From: Dyadobacter fermentans
GTDB taxonomy: Bacteria; Bacteroidota; Bacteroidia; Cytophagales; Spirosomataceae
Assembly: GCF_019924045.1 (NCBI RefSeq)
Contig: NZ_JAHXBN010000001.1
Location: 372,001 to 436,000 of the forward strand
Direction: 5' to 3'
Length of the DNA: 64,000 nucleotides
The translations under genes and the position numbers were made by a program. This document shows, piece after piece, positions 17,783-25,587 of this stretch (the stretch's first letter is position 1; each line of letters starts with the position of its first letter). The notes beneath the pieces are model-generated. The model was given only the letters and a program-made list of their open reading frames with translations, did no database searches and was not told the DNA's origin.

Positions 17783-18538
17783 ATGAAACGGAGTCTTTTT
17801 ATATTTTTCCTCGTGCTGGCGGGAATGTTGTGTGGGCGGGAAGCATTTGCTCAGGGTGAACAGAAGGCGATTATCTTCTCAGGGGTAGTCGTGGGAGGTA
17901 AAACCACCGAGCGCTTGCCGGGTGCCACCATTTTTATCGTGAATGCAGGGCGGGGAACGCTTGCCAAAGGCGACGGTTCATTTACTATTCCGGTTTTCCC
18001 GGGCGATAGCATCGTGTTCAGTTATGTGGGGTATAAAAAGCAATTCCACATCGTTCCGAGGGGCTATAACTCGGATATCTATTCGGCGATTGTGGCTTTG
18101 CGTGAGGACGTAGTGACACTTTCCGGCGTAACGATTTATCCTTATTCAACCGAAGAAGAATTTAAAAAGGCTTTTCTCGCACTCAAACTGCCCGATCAGG
18201 CTGAACGGGACGCATTGGCAAAGAGCACCGATCCGGATTATATCAACCGCCTTGCCGCCCAAATGCCCAACAACGCGCAGACCAACTACCGGTACTCGAT
18301 GGATCAGCTGATGTTCGGCCGGGAATCCGCGGCGAACAAAGGCTTTGCGACGAGTTTCCCCTTCCTGAACCCATTTGCTTGGGCCAAGTTTATCAAATCC
18401 GTCAAAAACGGGGATCTGAAACAAAAGGATTGGAGCAAGGAGCTGAATGCAACCCCGCGTGAAAATATCACGAAGCAGGATTTCATTGTCCCAAGCCCTG
18501 CCGAAACGGAAGCTGCCAAAAAGCGGAGCGGAAACTAG
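17783..18538 (+). CDS. Exported protein with carboxypeptidase-like regulatory domain
   Basis: This 251-residue protein has a signal peptide ending at REAFAQ. A beta-sandwich of the CarboxypepD-reg-like type follows (about 30-115: LPGATIFIVNAGRGTLAKGDG, then FSYVGYKKQFHIV), as found at the N-termini of SusC-like receptors and alone in many Bacteroidota exported proteins. The C-terminal half is helical with no recognisable domain. The last four bases overlap the convergent lpxH-like gene. Function is not known. Confidence 0.85.
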   Translation: MKRSLFIFFLVLAGMLCGREAFAQGEQKAIIFSGVVVGGKTTERLPGATIFIVNAGRGTLAKGDGSFTIPVFPGDSIVFSYVGYKKQFHIVPRGYNSDIYSAIVALREDVVTLSGVTIYPYSTEEEFKKAFLALKLPDQAERDALAKSTDPDYINRLAAQMPNNAQTNYRYSMDQLMFGRESAANKGFATSFPFLNPFAWAKFIKSVKNGDLKQKDWSKELNATPRENITKQDFIVPSPAETEAAKKRSGN

Positions 18539-19341
18539 TCAGCCGGTTCAAACTTCTTTAATTGCAAGTCATTTCCGTCAAATACGGCATAATGCTGCTG
18601 GGTAACCCATTCGCCAAGGTTAATGTAGCGTGAATGGGCACTGACGTGCATGTCCAGCACCAGGTGCCGGTGTCCGAAAATGTAGTAATCGTGCGGGGCC
18701 GATGCTTCGACCTCCCGGCAGTATTGGAATAACCATTCATGATCCGCACCTAAAAAGCGCTCTTCACCCTTATTCACATTGGCTAACCGGCTGCGTTTTG
18801 ACCACTCGGAGGCGATCCACATACCCACGTCCGGGTGCACTATGCGAAAGAGCCATTGAAAAAAGCGGTTTTCGAATACTTTCTTCAAAAATTTGTAGGT
18901 ATGGTCGCCCGGCCCCAGGCCGTCGCCATGGCCAACGAGGAGCTTTTTCTGTCCTGCGGGCGAGGTAATGTTGAAGGTTACCGGATTGCGGTAAATAGGG
19001 GCATTTAGTTCTTCGGTGAGATAGCCCGACATCCACATATCGTGGTTGCCTGTGAAAATGATGAGCTCGATTCCTTCGTCGGCCAACTCGGCCAGCTTGC
19101 CCAGCAAGCGCACAAAGCCTTTTGGTATCGCCCGGTTGTATTCAAACCAGAAATCAAAAATATCGCCCACGAGAAAAATGACCTGGGCATCGTGCCTGAT
19201 CGATTCCAGCCAGCTTACGATGCGCCTTTCGCGCTCACGGCTCGCGGATGCGGTGGGTACTCCGAGGTGAAAGTCCGACGCGAAGTAAATCCGACGCCCC
19301 GGGGCAAGGGTAATGTTTTTCTGCTGGAATGAAAGACTCAT
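18535..19341 (-). CDS. lpxH: UDP-2,3-diacylglucosamine diphosphatase (LpxH-type)
   Basis: This 268-residue calcineurin-like phosphoesterase has the full metal motif set: FASDFHLG (DxH), LVGDIFDFWFEY (GDxxD), IFTGNHDMW (GNHD), LVGHGDGLG and FGHRHLVLDM (GHxH). GDIFDFWFEY and NHDMWMSGYL are typical of LpxH in Bacteroidota. The reaction yields lipid X and UMP in lipid A synthesis at the inner membrane. The gene is convergent with the preceding exported protein (4-base overlap). Confidence 0.9.
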   Translation of the reverse strand: MSLSFQQKNITLAPGRRIYFASDFHLGVPTASASRERERRIVSWLESIRHDAQVIFLVGDIFDFWFEYNRAIPKGFVRLLGKLAELADEGIELIIFTGNHDMWMSGYLTEELNAPIYRNPVTFNITSPAGQKKLLVGHGDGLGPGDHTYKFLKKVFENRFFQWLFRIVHPDVGMWIASEWSKRSRLANVNKGEERFLGADHEWLFQYCREVEASAPHDYYIFGHRHLVLDMHVSAHSRYINLGEWVTQQHYAVFDGNDLQLKKFEPAD

Positions 19342-19450
19342 GTAGATTGGTCAAATGCGGTGCAATTTACGATGTTCGTGGAAAATGCAGCGATGGTATG
19401 GTTTTTCAGCAGGCTCTTTCTAGCTTGCATCCATTTTAAAGAACTGTAAA

Positions 19451-20194
19451 ATGAAACGCTACATATCCATCTTCACCCTCTCGGCGTGCCTCCTGGCCGT
19501 TGTTTTGCCGGCATCGGCGCAGGCCCCGAAAAAGATACCTGCCGACAAACAACGCATTACGCTCTGGAAGCCCGACAAAGGTCAGTACTATTTCAGCCAC
19601 GCGCTGGTTTTCGATTATCAGAACAAGGCGGATAAGACTGCCGGGACGATCAAAATCCACCTGGATCCGGTTACCGGTGCCATGTGTTTTGTAAAAGAGA
19701 CAAGTTTCGGGCAAGGCGGCAAGTCTTTCGATTTTGTCATTGGCTTCCCCGATGGGAAATACATTTTCTGCGGCACGGACGAGGATGGGAAGAAAGTCAG
19801 GATTAATGAAGTAGTGAAAGAATTCAAGCCCGATGCAGATACGAAAAAGCAACAGCAGGACGATTTCAAAACCTACGTCGTTCCGACGGAAAACAAAAGA
19901 GAGGAATTTGGCTTTGCGAGCACGGAGTACGATCTGACCTACGCTACTTCGGGTAGTCAGGAGAAAATCTGGCTTACCCACACACCATTCAGCGTGTACC
20001 CGCTCTACGGCCTCGAATTTGTTGAAAGCGCTGTTAGCTTACCGGTTTCGTTCGATTACATGAATCTGTTGCCGTCGGATTTGCTGCTTTCGGAAATTAA
20101 TTCGAAGGATGTGGTATTGAAACTAAAAAGCTTTGGAAAGGATCCTTACACGGCGAACGCCAAGGGGTATGTGGTATTGAAGGTGAATGACTAA
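19451..20194 (+). CDS. Exported protein of unknown function
   Basis: This 247-residue protein has a clear signal peptide (MKRYISIFTLSACLL to PASAQ). The mature part alternates short beta stretches with charged linkers (KPDADTKKQQQDDFK), and I recognise no domain in it. It stands alone between the divergent lpxH-like gene and a strong terminator. A periplasmic or surface location is likely from the signal peptide, which lacks a lipobox. Confidence 0.8.
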   Translation: MKRYISIFTLSACLLAVVLPASAQAPKKIPADKQRITLWKPDKGQYYFSHALVFDYQNKADKTAGTIKIHLDPVTGAMCFVKETSFGQGGKSFDFVIGFPDGKYIFCGTDEDGKKVRINEVVKEFKPDADTKKQQQDDFKTYVVPTENKREEFGFASTEYDLTYATSGSQEKIWLTHTPFSVYPLYGLEFVESAVSLPVSFDYMNLLPSDLLLSEINSKDVVLKLKSFGKDPYTANAKGYVVLKVND

Positions 20195-20196
20195 GC

Positions 20197-20225
20197 AAAC
20201 GGGGCGCCTTCGAGCGCCCCGTTTT
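20197..20225. terminator. Bidirectional terminator
   Basis: ACGGGGCGC (20199-20207) and GCGCCCCGT (20214-20222) form the stem with loop CTTCGA. An A-run lies before it and TTTTA after it, between convergent genes. Confidence 0.85.
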
Positions 20226-20228
20226 ATT

Positions 20229-20777
20229 TTATGCATTTTCGGCTGGTGCCGCTTCGGCCGTTTCAGCTTCGGTAGCCGACGCCTGGGCGCGTTCCGCCAT
20301 GACCTCGGATAGCGGACGCATATTGGCTGGAATCTCCGGTTCCTTATCTTCATCTGCTGAATACGGGAACACATCAAGGATCGGCGTAAGGTTGATATCC
20401 GTCACTTCGTAGGGGATCAGGAAGTTGCGCATGCTTTCGTTGATCCGATCGAGGGCTTGCTGAATGCCTTCCGCATTGACCAGCATATAATTCACGATTT
20501 TTTTCTCCTTGCCGCTTTTTTCATCCACGGAGAAGTAAATGACCTTCGCTTTGAACCACTGTTCGCCTTCTTCATAGGAGAAGAGGTCGGCGAGGCGCAT
20601 TCTGCTAATGGCCGTCACGCTGAAATCGCTGGCATCGGTGAGGATCTGCTTGTACAGCCTCGCTTCCGACTCGGTGTATGAAACCGCATCCACGAGGTAC
20701 GTCTCATTGATCGTTTTCAACCTTCCTGCTTCATCTTCTTTTTGATACCGAATTTTTCCTAAATACCAGCTGGCCAT
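20229..20777 (-). CDS. DUF4494 family protein
   Basis: This 182-residue cytosolic protein matches the DUF4494 family of Bacteroidota. The features are MASWYLGKIRYQK, then YLVDAVSYTESEARLYK, with MRLADLFSYEEGEQWFKAKV in the middle. The Ala/Glu-rich tail is low complexity. I chose the ATG at 20777; the longer frame to 20852 runs through the promoter region (boxes at 20811-20842). No function is known for the family. Confidence 0.88.
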   Translation of the reverse strand: MASWYLGKIRYQKEDEAGRLKTINETYLVDAVSYTESEARLYKQILTDASDFSVTAISRMRLADLFSYEEGEQWFKAKVIYFSVDEKSGKEKKIVNYMLVNAEGIQQALDRINESMRNFLIPYEVTDINLTPILDVFPYSADEDKEPEIPANMRPLSEVMAERAQASATEAETAEAAPAENA

Positions 20778-20810
20778 TGTTCGTGTTGATTGGGTGAAAA
20801 TTAGAGTGTG

Positions 20811-20842
20811 CAAATGTAGAGGCTGGCTCGAAAGCACGCAAA
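20811..20842 (-). promoter_or_regulatory. Promoter of the DUF4494 gene (TTTG - 20 - TACATTTG)
   Basis: On the minus strand the -33 TTTG (20839-20842) and the -7 TACATTTG (20811-20818) are both exact and separated by 20 bases. They lie about 34 bases upstream of the ATG at 20777. Confidence 0.75.
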
Positions 20843-20924
20843 AAAATAACACCAGAAACTAATAATCCCCGTCCCGGGTATGCGTTCTGATACCTACTGT
20901 TTAACTTGCGTAAAATACATTGTA

Positions 20925-21557
20925 ATGAAAAAACACATTTGGTTGGCTGCAATTGTCCTTGTTGCGGCTGTAATGACAAGTTGCGGCGTGAGCCGCCAGG
21001 TTTCGGAAGCGAAGGTTTTTGGTGATTGTAAATATGATATCGCATCGGTAGACAGCGTGTACCTCGCCGGTATCGACATCCGCGAGTTCAGGAATATCAG
21101 GAGTTTCAGTGATTTCGATCTGGCCAGGTATCCGCGACTGGCAATGGGATTGTTGAGGAAAGACGTGCCCTTGAACCTCCGGGTGAATGTGGATATCACG
21201 AATCCTACCCGCAAACGGGCGGCGATCAACCAGCTGGAATACAAAGTGCTGCTCACAGAAAGCGAAATTTTCAACGGATATCTGAGCCAGTTGATTGAAG
21301 TAATGCCGGGCACCACGCCCACGCGGGTGCCTGTAAGCCTGCAAACCAATGCGTACCAATTGCTTTCGAACGACAAAACGCGCGATCAATTCGTGAACAT
21401 GATCCTCGCCCTGACAGGCAAGTCGGATGCCAAGCCATCGAAGTTTGTTGTGAAAGTGAGGCCGACGCTGGATATTGCCGGAAAGCAGGTCAATTATCCC
21501 GGGTACATTACTTTTGAAAAGGAAATAACCAGCCAGATGATCACCGGAACGCGGTAA
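20925..21557 (+). CDS. Lipoprotein with LEA/WHy-like domain (putative)
   Basis: This 210-residue protein begins MKKHIWLAAIVLVAAVMTSC, a lipoprotein signal with the lipid-accepting Cys at residue 20. The mature part has the pattern VPLNLRVNVDITNPTRK, then INQLEYKVLLTESEIFNGYL, which resembles the LEA type 2/WHy fold (a single beta-sandwich). That assignment is by eye. The ATG at 20925 is used because the upstream ATG at 20880 would put 15 polar residues ahead of the signal. It probably sits in the periplasm or outer membrane. Confidence 0.8.
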   Translation: MKKHIWLAAIVLVAAVMTSCGVSRQVSEAKVFGDCKYDIASVDSVYLAGIDIREFRNIRSFSDFDLARYPRLAMGLLRKDVPLNLRVNVDITNPTRKRAAINQLEYKVLLTESEIFNGYLSQLIEVMPGTTPTRVPVSLQTNAYQLLSNDKTRDQFVNMILALTGKSDAKPSKFVVKVRPTLDIAGKQVNYPGYITFEKEITSQMITGTR

Positions 21558-21592
21558 GCAGGCGCATTCAGTTCCCAAATATCCCCTACGTT

Positions 21593-23416
21593 TTGAAGCT
21601 ATTCCTCGAAGATCCTCATCTGTTTGAGTATTACAGCCTTGTTGTTGTGCTGCTGCTGCTGTTTGGAGCTACGTTTTTGATAGAAAAAATAAAGCCCTGG
21701 CGGCAATGGACCGGTATCGGCCTGATTGTGCTGCCCGTGGCCTATTTTTTCCTTCTCCTCGATGCGCACCTTGTCAATATCCCGTACACCGACGATTTTA
21801 ATCTGCTCGAAACCGTGCAGAAACTGCGCAATTCGGGAAGTGTCATGGAAATGCTGAAAGCACTTTTCGAGCAGGTGAACCAGCACCGGTTTGGCTTCGA
21901 GCGGATCGTTATGTTGATCATGTTCGTGTTCACCGGCACGGTCAACATTAAAACGCAAATCATCATCGGTGATCTTTTCATGCTGGGCATAGGCTATTTG
22001 CTTTACCTGAGCCTGAAACGGGAGGGGATTTCATGGTACTGGTTCATTCCTGTTCCCTATATACTTTTCAATCTGGTTTACTTTGAAAACGCTTACTGGG
22101 GAATTGCGGCGCTGCAAAACACACCGCTGATCTTCTTTGCAATGCTGACAGCCTACGGCCTGGCACGTGACGATGAGAAGGGCTTCCGTATTGCGCTCAT
22201 TGCTGCATTGCTTACAACCTTTACGAGCGGCAGCGGATTGCTCGCGTGGATCGTGGGAATGGTTATACTGGCGTTTCAAAAGCGTTTCAAAAACCTGTTT
22301 GTGTGGATTACGGCCAGCGTTGCGGTTTTGTTGTTCTATTTCTTTTTCGATTACCAGTTCGTCAGTTCCCCGGGCGAAAAAGTCTGGAATCACCCGGTTT
22401 TCAATGCGATCTTCGTAATGGCGTTCTGGGGAAATGCTTTGTATCTCGACGTCAGGCATCCGCTCGTGCCGGTGTTTCACAAAGACATGATCGCTTGTGT
22501 CGTGCTGGGGGCCGGTATCACATTCATTTTCGCTGCCTGGGCATTACGGATACTGCTTGCGCGGAAGCCCGCCTGGTCGGACTGGTTCCTGCTGGGCACA
22601 ATGATGTTTATCATGGGTACGGGTGCAATGTTCGTGATCAGTCGGCCGATCAACAACTATGTTATGTACGGTGGTACCGTGTTTTCGAGACGGTATATGA
22701 TATTCGGGATCGTGCTGGTTGCAGCTTGCTATGTCTGTGTGGTTATTGTTTTGAAAAATTTCAAATCCTGGAAAAAACTGGCTGCCATTGTTGCGATGCT
22801 GTTTTTTGTCGGGTTGAACTTTGTGAGCTATTTTACCTCCATTGTGTCGATACGAAAGCTGCACGACGACCTGGTGATCGACAGCTACTTTTGGAAAAAC
22901 TACAAGACATTCCTGACTATCGGGGACTTATTCACCGACATCCCGTTCTGGAACCACCCCACGCGTATGCGCGATCTGATTATCAGCCTTGAATCGGACG
23001 GAATTACGGATTTTTACCAGTTTTATGATATGCCTGCGCAGGAAGAGCTGATCCGCCAGACAAAGTCGCGAAACCCATTCGTGGGGAGATTCGACGCGCA
23101 GTCTCAATTCAGAAATGGCGAAAGCAATCATTTGGTAAAGTATTTCAAATTTTTTGTGACGCCGGAGAAAGTGCAAAAGGGAACCTTTTACATTGTCCTG
23201 GAATCGGAGCAGCACACGATCGTGCTCCCCGCGGTTCCCGAACCCAATACGGTTTCCGATTTTTTACAAAAAGCCTCATATTACAGCAACAATTATCAGT
23301 ACTCGCTTTACAAGGCAAAGCTTCCTGAGGGGAAATACCGTGCCTGGATCATGTCGCGCGGCGAATCCGGGAAATGGGAGTCGGCCGGTACCGGAAAGCA
23401 AGTACTATTTTACTAG
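21593..23416 (+). CDS. Multi-pass membrane protein, possible GT-C type glycosyltransferase
   Basis: This 607-residue protein has roughly ten to eleven membrane helices in its first 430 residues and a soluble C-terminal domain of about 170 residues. The first large loop contains PYTDDFNLLETV, an acidic pair placed where GT-C glycosyltransferases keep their catalytic acids, followed by helices rich in aromatic residues. The start is TTG at 21593; the first in-frame ATG lies about 84 codons in and would remove two helices. The gene follows the lipoprotein gene by 35 bases. Specificity cannot be predicted. Confidence 0.75.
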   Translation: MKLFLEDPHLFEYYSLVVVLLLLFGATFLIEKIKPWRQWTGIGLIVLPVAYFFLLLDAHLVNIPYTDDFNLLETVQKLRNSGSVMEMLKALFEQVNQHRFGFERIVMLIMFVFTGTVNIKTQIIIGDLFMLGIGYLLYLSLKREGISWYWFIPVPYILFNLVYFENAYWGIAALQNTPLIFFAMLTAYGLARDDEKGFRIALIAALLTTFTSGSGLLAWIVGMVILAFQKRFKNLFVWITASVAVLLFYFFFDYQFVSSPGEKVWNHPVFNAIFVMAFWGNALYLDVRHPLVPVFHKDMIACVVLGAGITFIFAAWALRILLARKPAWSDWFLLGTMMFIMGTGAMFVISRPINNYVMYGGTVFSRRYMIFGIVLVAACYVCVVIVLKNFKSWKKLAAIVAMLFFVGLNFVSYFTSIVSIRKLHDDLVIDSYFWKNYKTFLTIGDLFTDIPFWNHPTRMRDLIISLESDGITDFYQFYDMPAQEELIRQTKSRNPFVGRFDAQSQFRNGESNHLVKYFKFFVTPEKVQKGTFYIVLESEQHTIVLPAVPEPNTVSDFLQKASYYSNNYQYSLYKAKLPEGKYRAWIMSRGESGKWESAGTGKQVLFY

Positions 23417-23440
23417 GCTACCAACGCCTGTCCCTCATTT

Positions 23441-24205
23441 ATGCAAATACTTACCTACAATCTGAACGGCATCCGCGCCGCACTTAAGAACGGTCTGCTC
23501 GACTGGCTTCAAACCACGCCGGCTGATATTCTTTGTTTCCAGGAAGTTAAGGCGACGCCTGACGTCGTCGACCTTTCGGGTTTCCGGGAGCTGGGCTACG
23601 AACTGGCAGGCTGGCATGCGGCCGAGAAAAAGGGTTATAGCGGGGTCGCGATATTTTCCAAAATCAAGCCGGACCATGTGGTGGAAGGATGCGGTATTCC
23701 TGCCTACGATTCGGAAGGGCGTGTGTTAAGGGCCGATTTCGGCGATATCACGGTGCTGAACTGCTACTTCCCGTCGGGTACGAGCGGCGATGTGCGCCAG
23801 AGCGTGAAAATGCGCTTCCTGGCCGACTTTTTTATTTGGGTTAACGAATTGAGAAAGGAGCGCCCGAACCTGATTATCTGCGGCGACTATAATATCGCGC
23901 ATACTGAAATCGACATTCACGACCCGGTAAGGAACCAGAAATCGTCCGGCTTCCTACCCGAAGAGCGTGCCTGGATGACCGAATGGTTCGCGAATGGCTA
24001 CACCGACGCCTTCCGTTTCATGAACCCGACATTGCGCCAATACTCCTGGTGGACCTACCGCGCTGGCGCCCGCGGCAATAACAAAGGCTGGCGTATCGAT
24101 TACATTTCCGTAGCCGATACGATCAAAGACCGCATCACCGCCGCCCGCCAGTACAACGACGCCGTCCATTCGGACCACTGTCCGGTGTGGTTGGAAATTC
24201 AATAG
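23441..24205 (+). CDS. xth: Exodeoxyribonuclease III
   Basis: This 254-residue AP endonuclease/3'-5' exonuclease of the exonuclease III family acts in base excision repair. The active-site series is LTYNLNGIRAAL (Asn), LCFQEVKAT (Glu, metal), GYSGVAIFSK, LIICGDYNIAHTEID (Asp-x-Asn), WRIDYISVAD and VHSDHCPVWLEI (Asp-His). It starts with ATG, 24 bases after the membrane protein gene, and length is normal. Confidence 0.97.
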   Translation: MQILTYNLNGIRAALKNGLLDWLQTTPADILCFQEVKATPDVVDLSGFRELGYELAGWHAAEKKGYSGVAIFSKIKPDHVVEGCGIPAYDSEGRVLRADFGDITVLNCYFPSGTSGDVRQSVKMRFLADFFIWVNELRKERPNLIICGDYNIAHTEIDIHDPVRNQKSSGFLPEERAWMTEWFANGYTDAFRFMNPTLRQYSWWTYRAGARGNNKGWRIDYISVADTIKDRITAARQYNDAVHSDHCPVWLEIQ

Positions 24206-24282
24206 GGCATTAGGGAGAGTGTGTGTTTTTATAGCTGGAATGTCTGTTTACTTTTAAAGGTAGACAAACTCTTTATTATGCT

Positions 24283-24867
24283 ATGGAATACATATGGCCA
24301 ATCATTTTGAACTTCGGTAACATGATGGACGAAGAAGAGTTCTTTCGATTCTGTCAAATTAATGAAATGGTAGATTTTGAAAGAGATTCGGAAGGGAATG
24401 TTCTTGTTCTGCCTCTATCCGGTGCCAGGGGTGGCATTATCGGAGCGCATCTTACCTGGGCACTGTCTTCTTGGAATATCGATTCGCAACTTGGAGTAGG
24501 ATTCGGTTGTTCCGCTGGCTTCACACTGCCGAACAAAGCGGTGAGATCACCTGACGCATCCTGGATGACGGCCGAGAAATGGAATCAACTTTCAAGGGAT
24601 GAAAAGGAACGTTTCGCTCCGGTTTGCCCGGATTTCGTTGTCGAACTAAGGCATAACGGCCATGATTTGCAATTCCTTCTAAACAAAATGCGGGAATACA
24701 TTGATAACGGTGTTCAACTAGGCTGGCTAATAGATCGCTTCGACAAGAAAGCCTTCATATTCCGTGCGGACGGGTCAGTTGAAATAGTTGGAATTAATGC
24801 GGTACTTTCGGGCGAAAAGGTTTTGCCGGGTTTTTCACTCGACCTTCGTAAGCTACTGAAAGCTTAG
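24283..24867 (+). CDS. Uma2 family (DUF820) putative restriction endonuclease
   Basis: This 194-residue protein has the Uma2/DUF820 nuclease-like fold. AVRSPDASWM is followed by CPDFVVELRHNGHDLQ (PDxxxE-type acids) and MREYIDNGVQLGWLID. Start may be the ATG at 24283 or the in-frame ATG at 24322. The family is abundant in cyanobacteria and scattered in Bacteroidota, and its role is not established. I see no partner gene beside it. Confidence 0.88.
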   Translation: MEYIWPIILNFGNMMDEEEFFRFCQINEMVDFERDSEGNVLVLPLSGARGGIIGAHLTWALSSWNIDSQLGVGFGCSAGFTLPNKAVRSPDASWMTAEKWNQLSRDEKERFAPVCPDFVVELRHNGHDLQFLLNKMREYIDNGVQLGWLIDRFDKKAFIFRADGSVEIVGINAVLSGEKVLPGFSLDLRKLLKA

Positions 24868-24892
24868 CCTGGTATCTTAAACGTACATCATC

Positions 24893-25498
24893 TTGTTCCA
24901 ATACTACCTCATTTACAAGCCTTTCGGAATGCTCTCGCAATTCTCCCGCGAGGGCGATCATCAAACGCTGGCTGACCTTGATTTTACATTTGCCAAAGAC
25001 GTTTATCCGGTTGGGAGGCTGGACGCGGATAGCGAAGGGCTTTTGTTGCTGACCAACGATAACTTCCTTAAAACAAAATTGCTCGAACCGCGCAACAGGC
25101 ACACACGTACGTATTACGTGCAGGTGGAAGGCGAGGTGACGGACGAAGCTTGCAGGCAGCTATCCAGCGGCGTGAATATCTCCATTAATGGGAAACAATA
25201 TAAAACACTCCCCGTCGAAATCTCGAAAATAGCGGAGCCAGAGCTTCCCGAACGTAATCCTCCGATCCGTTTCCGGAAGAATATCCCTACTTCGTGGCTA
25301 TCGGTTACATTGCATGAGGGCAAGAACCGGCAGGTGCGGCGGATGACGGCGGCGGTCGGTTTCCCGACGCTCAGGCTGGTGCGCTGGTCTATCGGAAAAA
25401 TTTCATTGGCGGATAAAAAAATAAATCCTCCTAAACCAGGGGACGTATGGGAAGTTACATCGAAAGAGGCTAAACTTTTTTATGAAAGGACCTTTTGA
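24893..25498 (+). CDS. rRNA pseudouridine synthase, RsuA/RluE type
   Basis: This 201-residue pseudouridine synthase of the RsuA family has no S4 domain. The catalytic Asp is in VGRLDADSEGLLLLTND, and the family motifs YKPFGMLSQF and LHEGKNRQVRRMTAAVGFP are present. It most resembles RluE, which modifies 23S rRNA; the site in this organism is inferred. The start codon is TTG at 24893, directly ahead of FQYYLIYKPFG, with no in-frame ATG close by. It follows the Uma2 gene by 25 bases. Confidence 0.92.
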   Translation: MFQYYLIYKPFGMLSQFSREGDHQTLADLDFTFAKDVYPVGRLDADSEGLLLLTNDNFLKTKLLEPRNRHTRTYYVQVEGEVTDEACRQLSSGVNISINGKQYKTLPVEISKIAEPELPERNPPIRFRKNIPTSWLSVTLHEGKNRQVRRMTAAVGFPTLRLVRWSIGKISLADKKINPPKPGDVWEVTSKEAKLFYERTF

Positions 25499-25524
25499 CG
25501 AGCGTATAAATCATTTGCCCTGAC

Positions 25525-25554
25525 TTGCCAAACCGGAGAGAAGGCTTAATTTTG
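25525..25554 (+). promoter_or_regulatory. Promoter of mutS (TTG - 19 - TAATTTTG)
   Basis: The -33 TTG (25525-25527) and the -7 TAATTTTG (25547-25554) are separated by 19 bases. This places the transcript start roughly 25 bases before the TTG start codon. Confidence 0.65.
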
Positions 25555-25587
25555 TACAAATCCTTGTTCTTAAAATTAGGCTGATAA

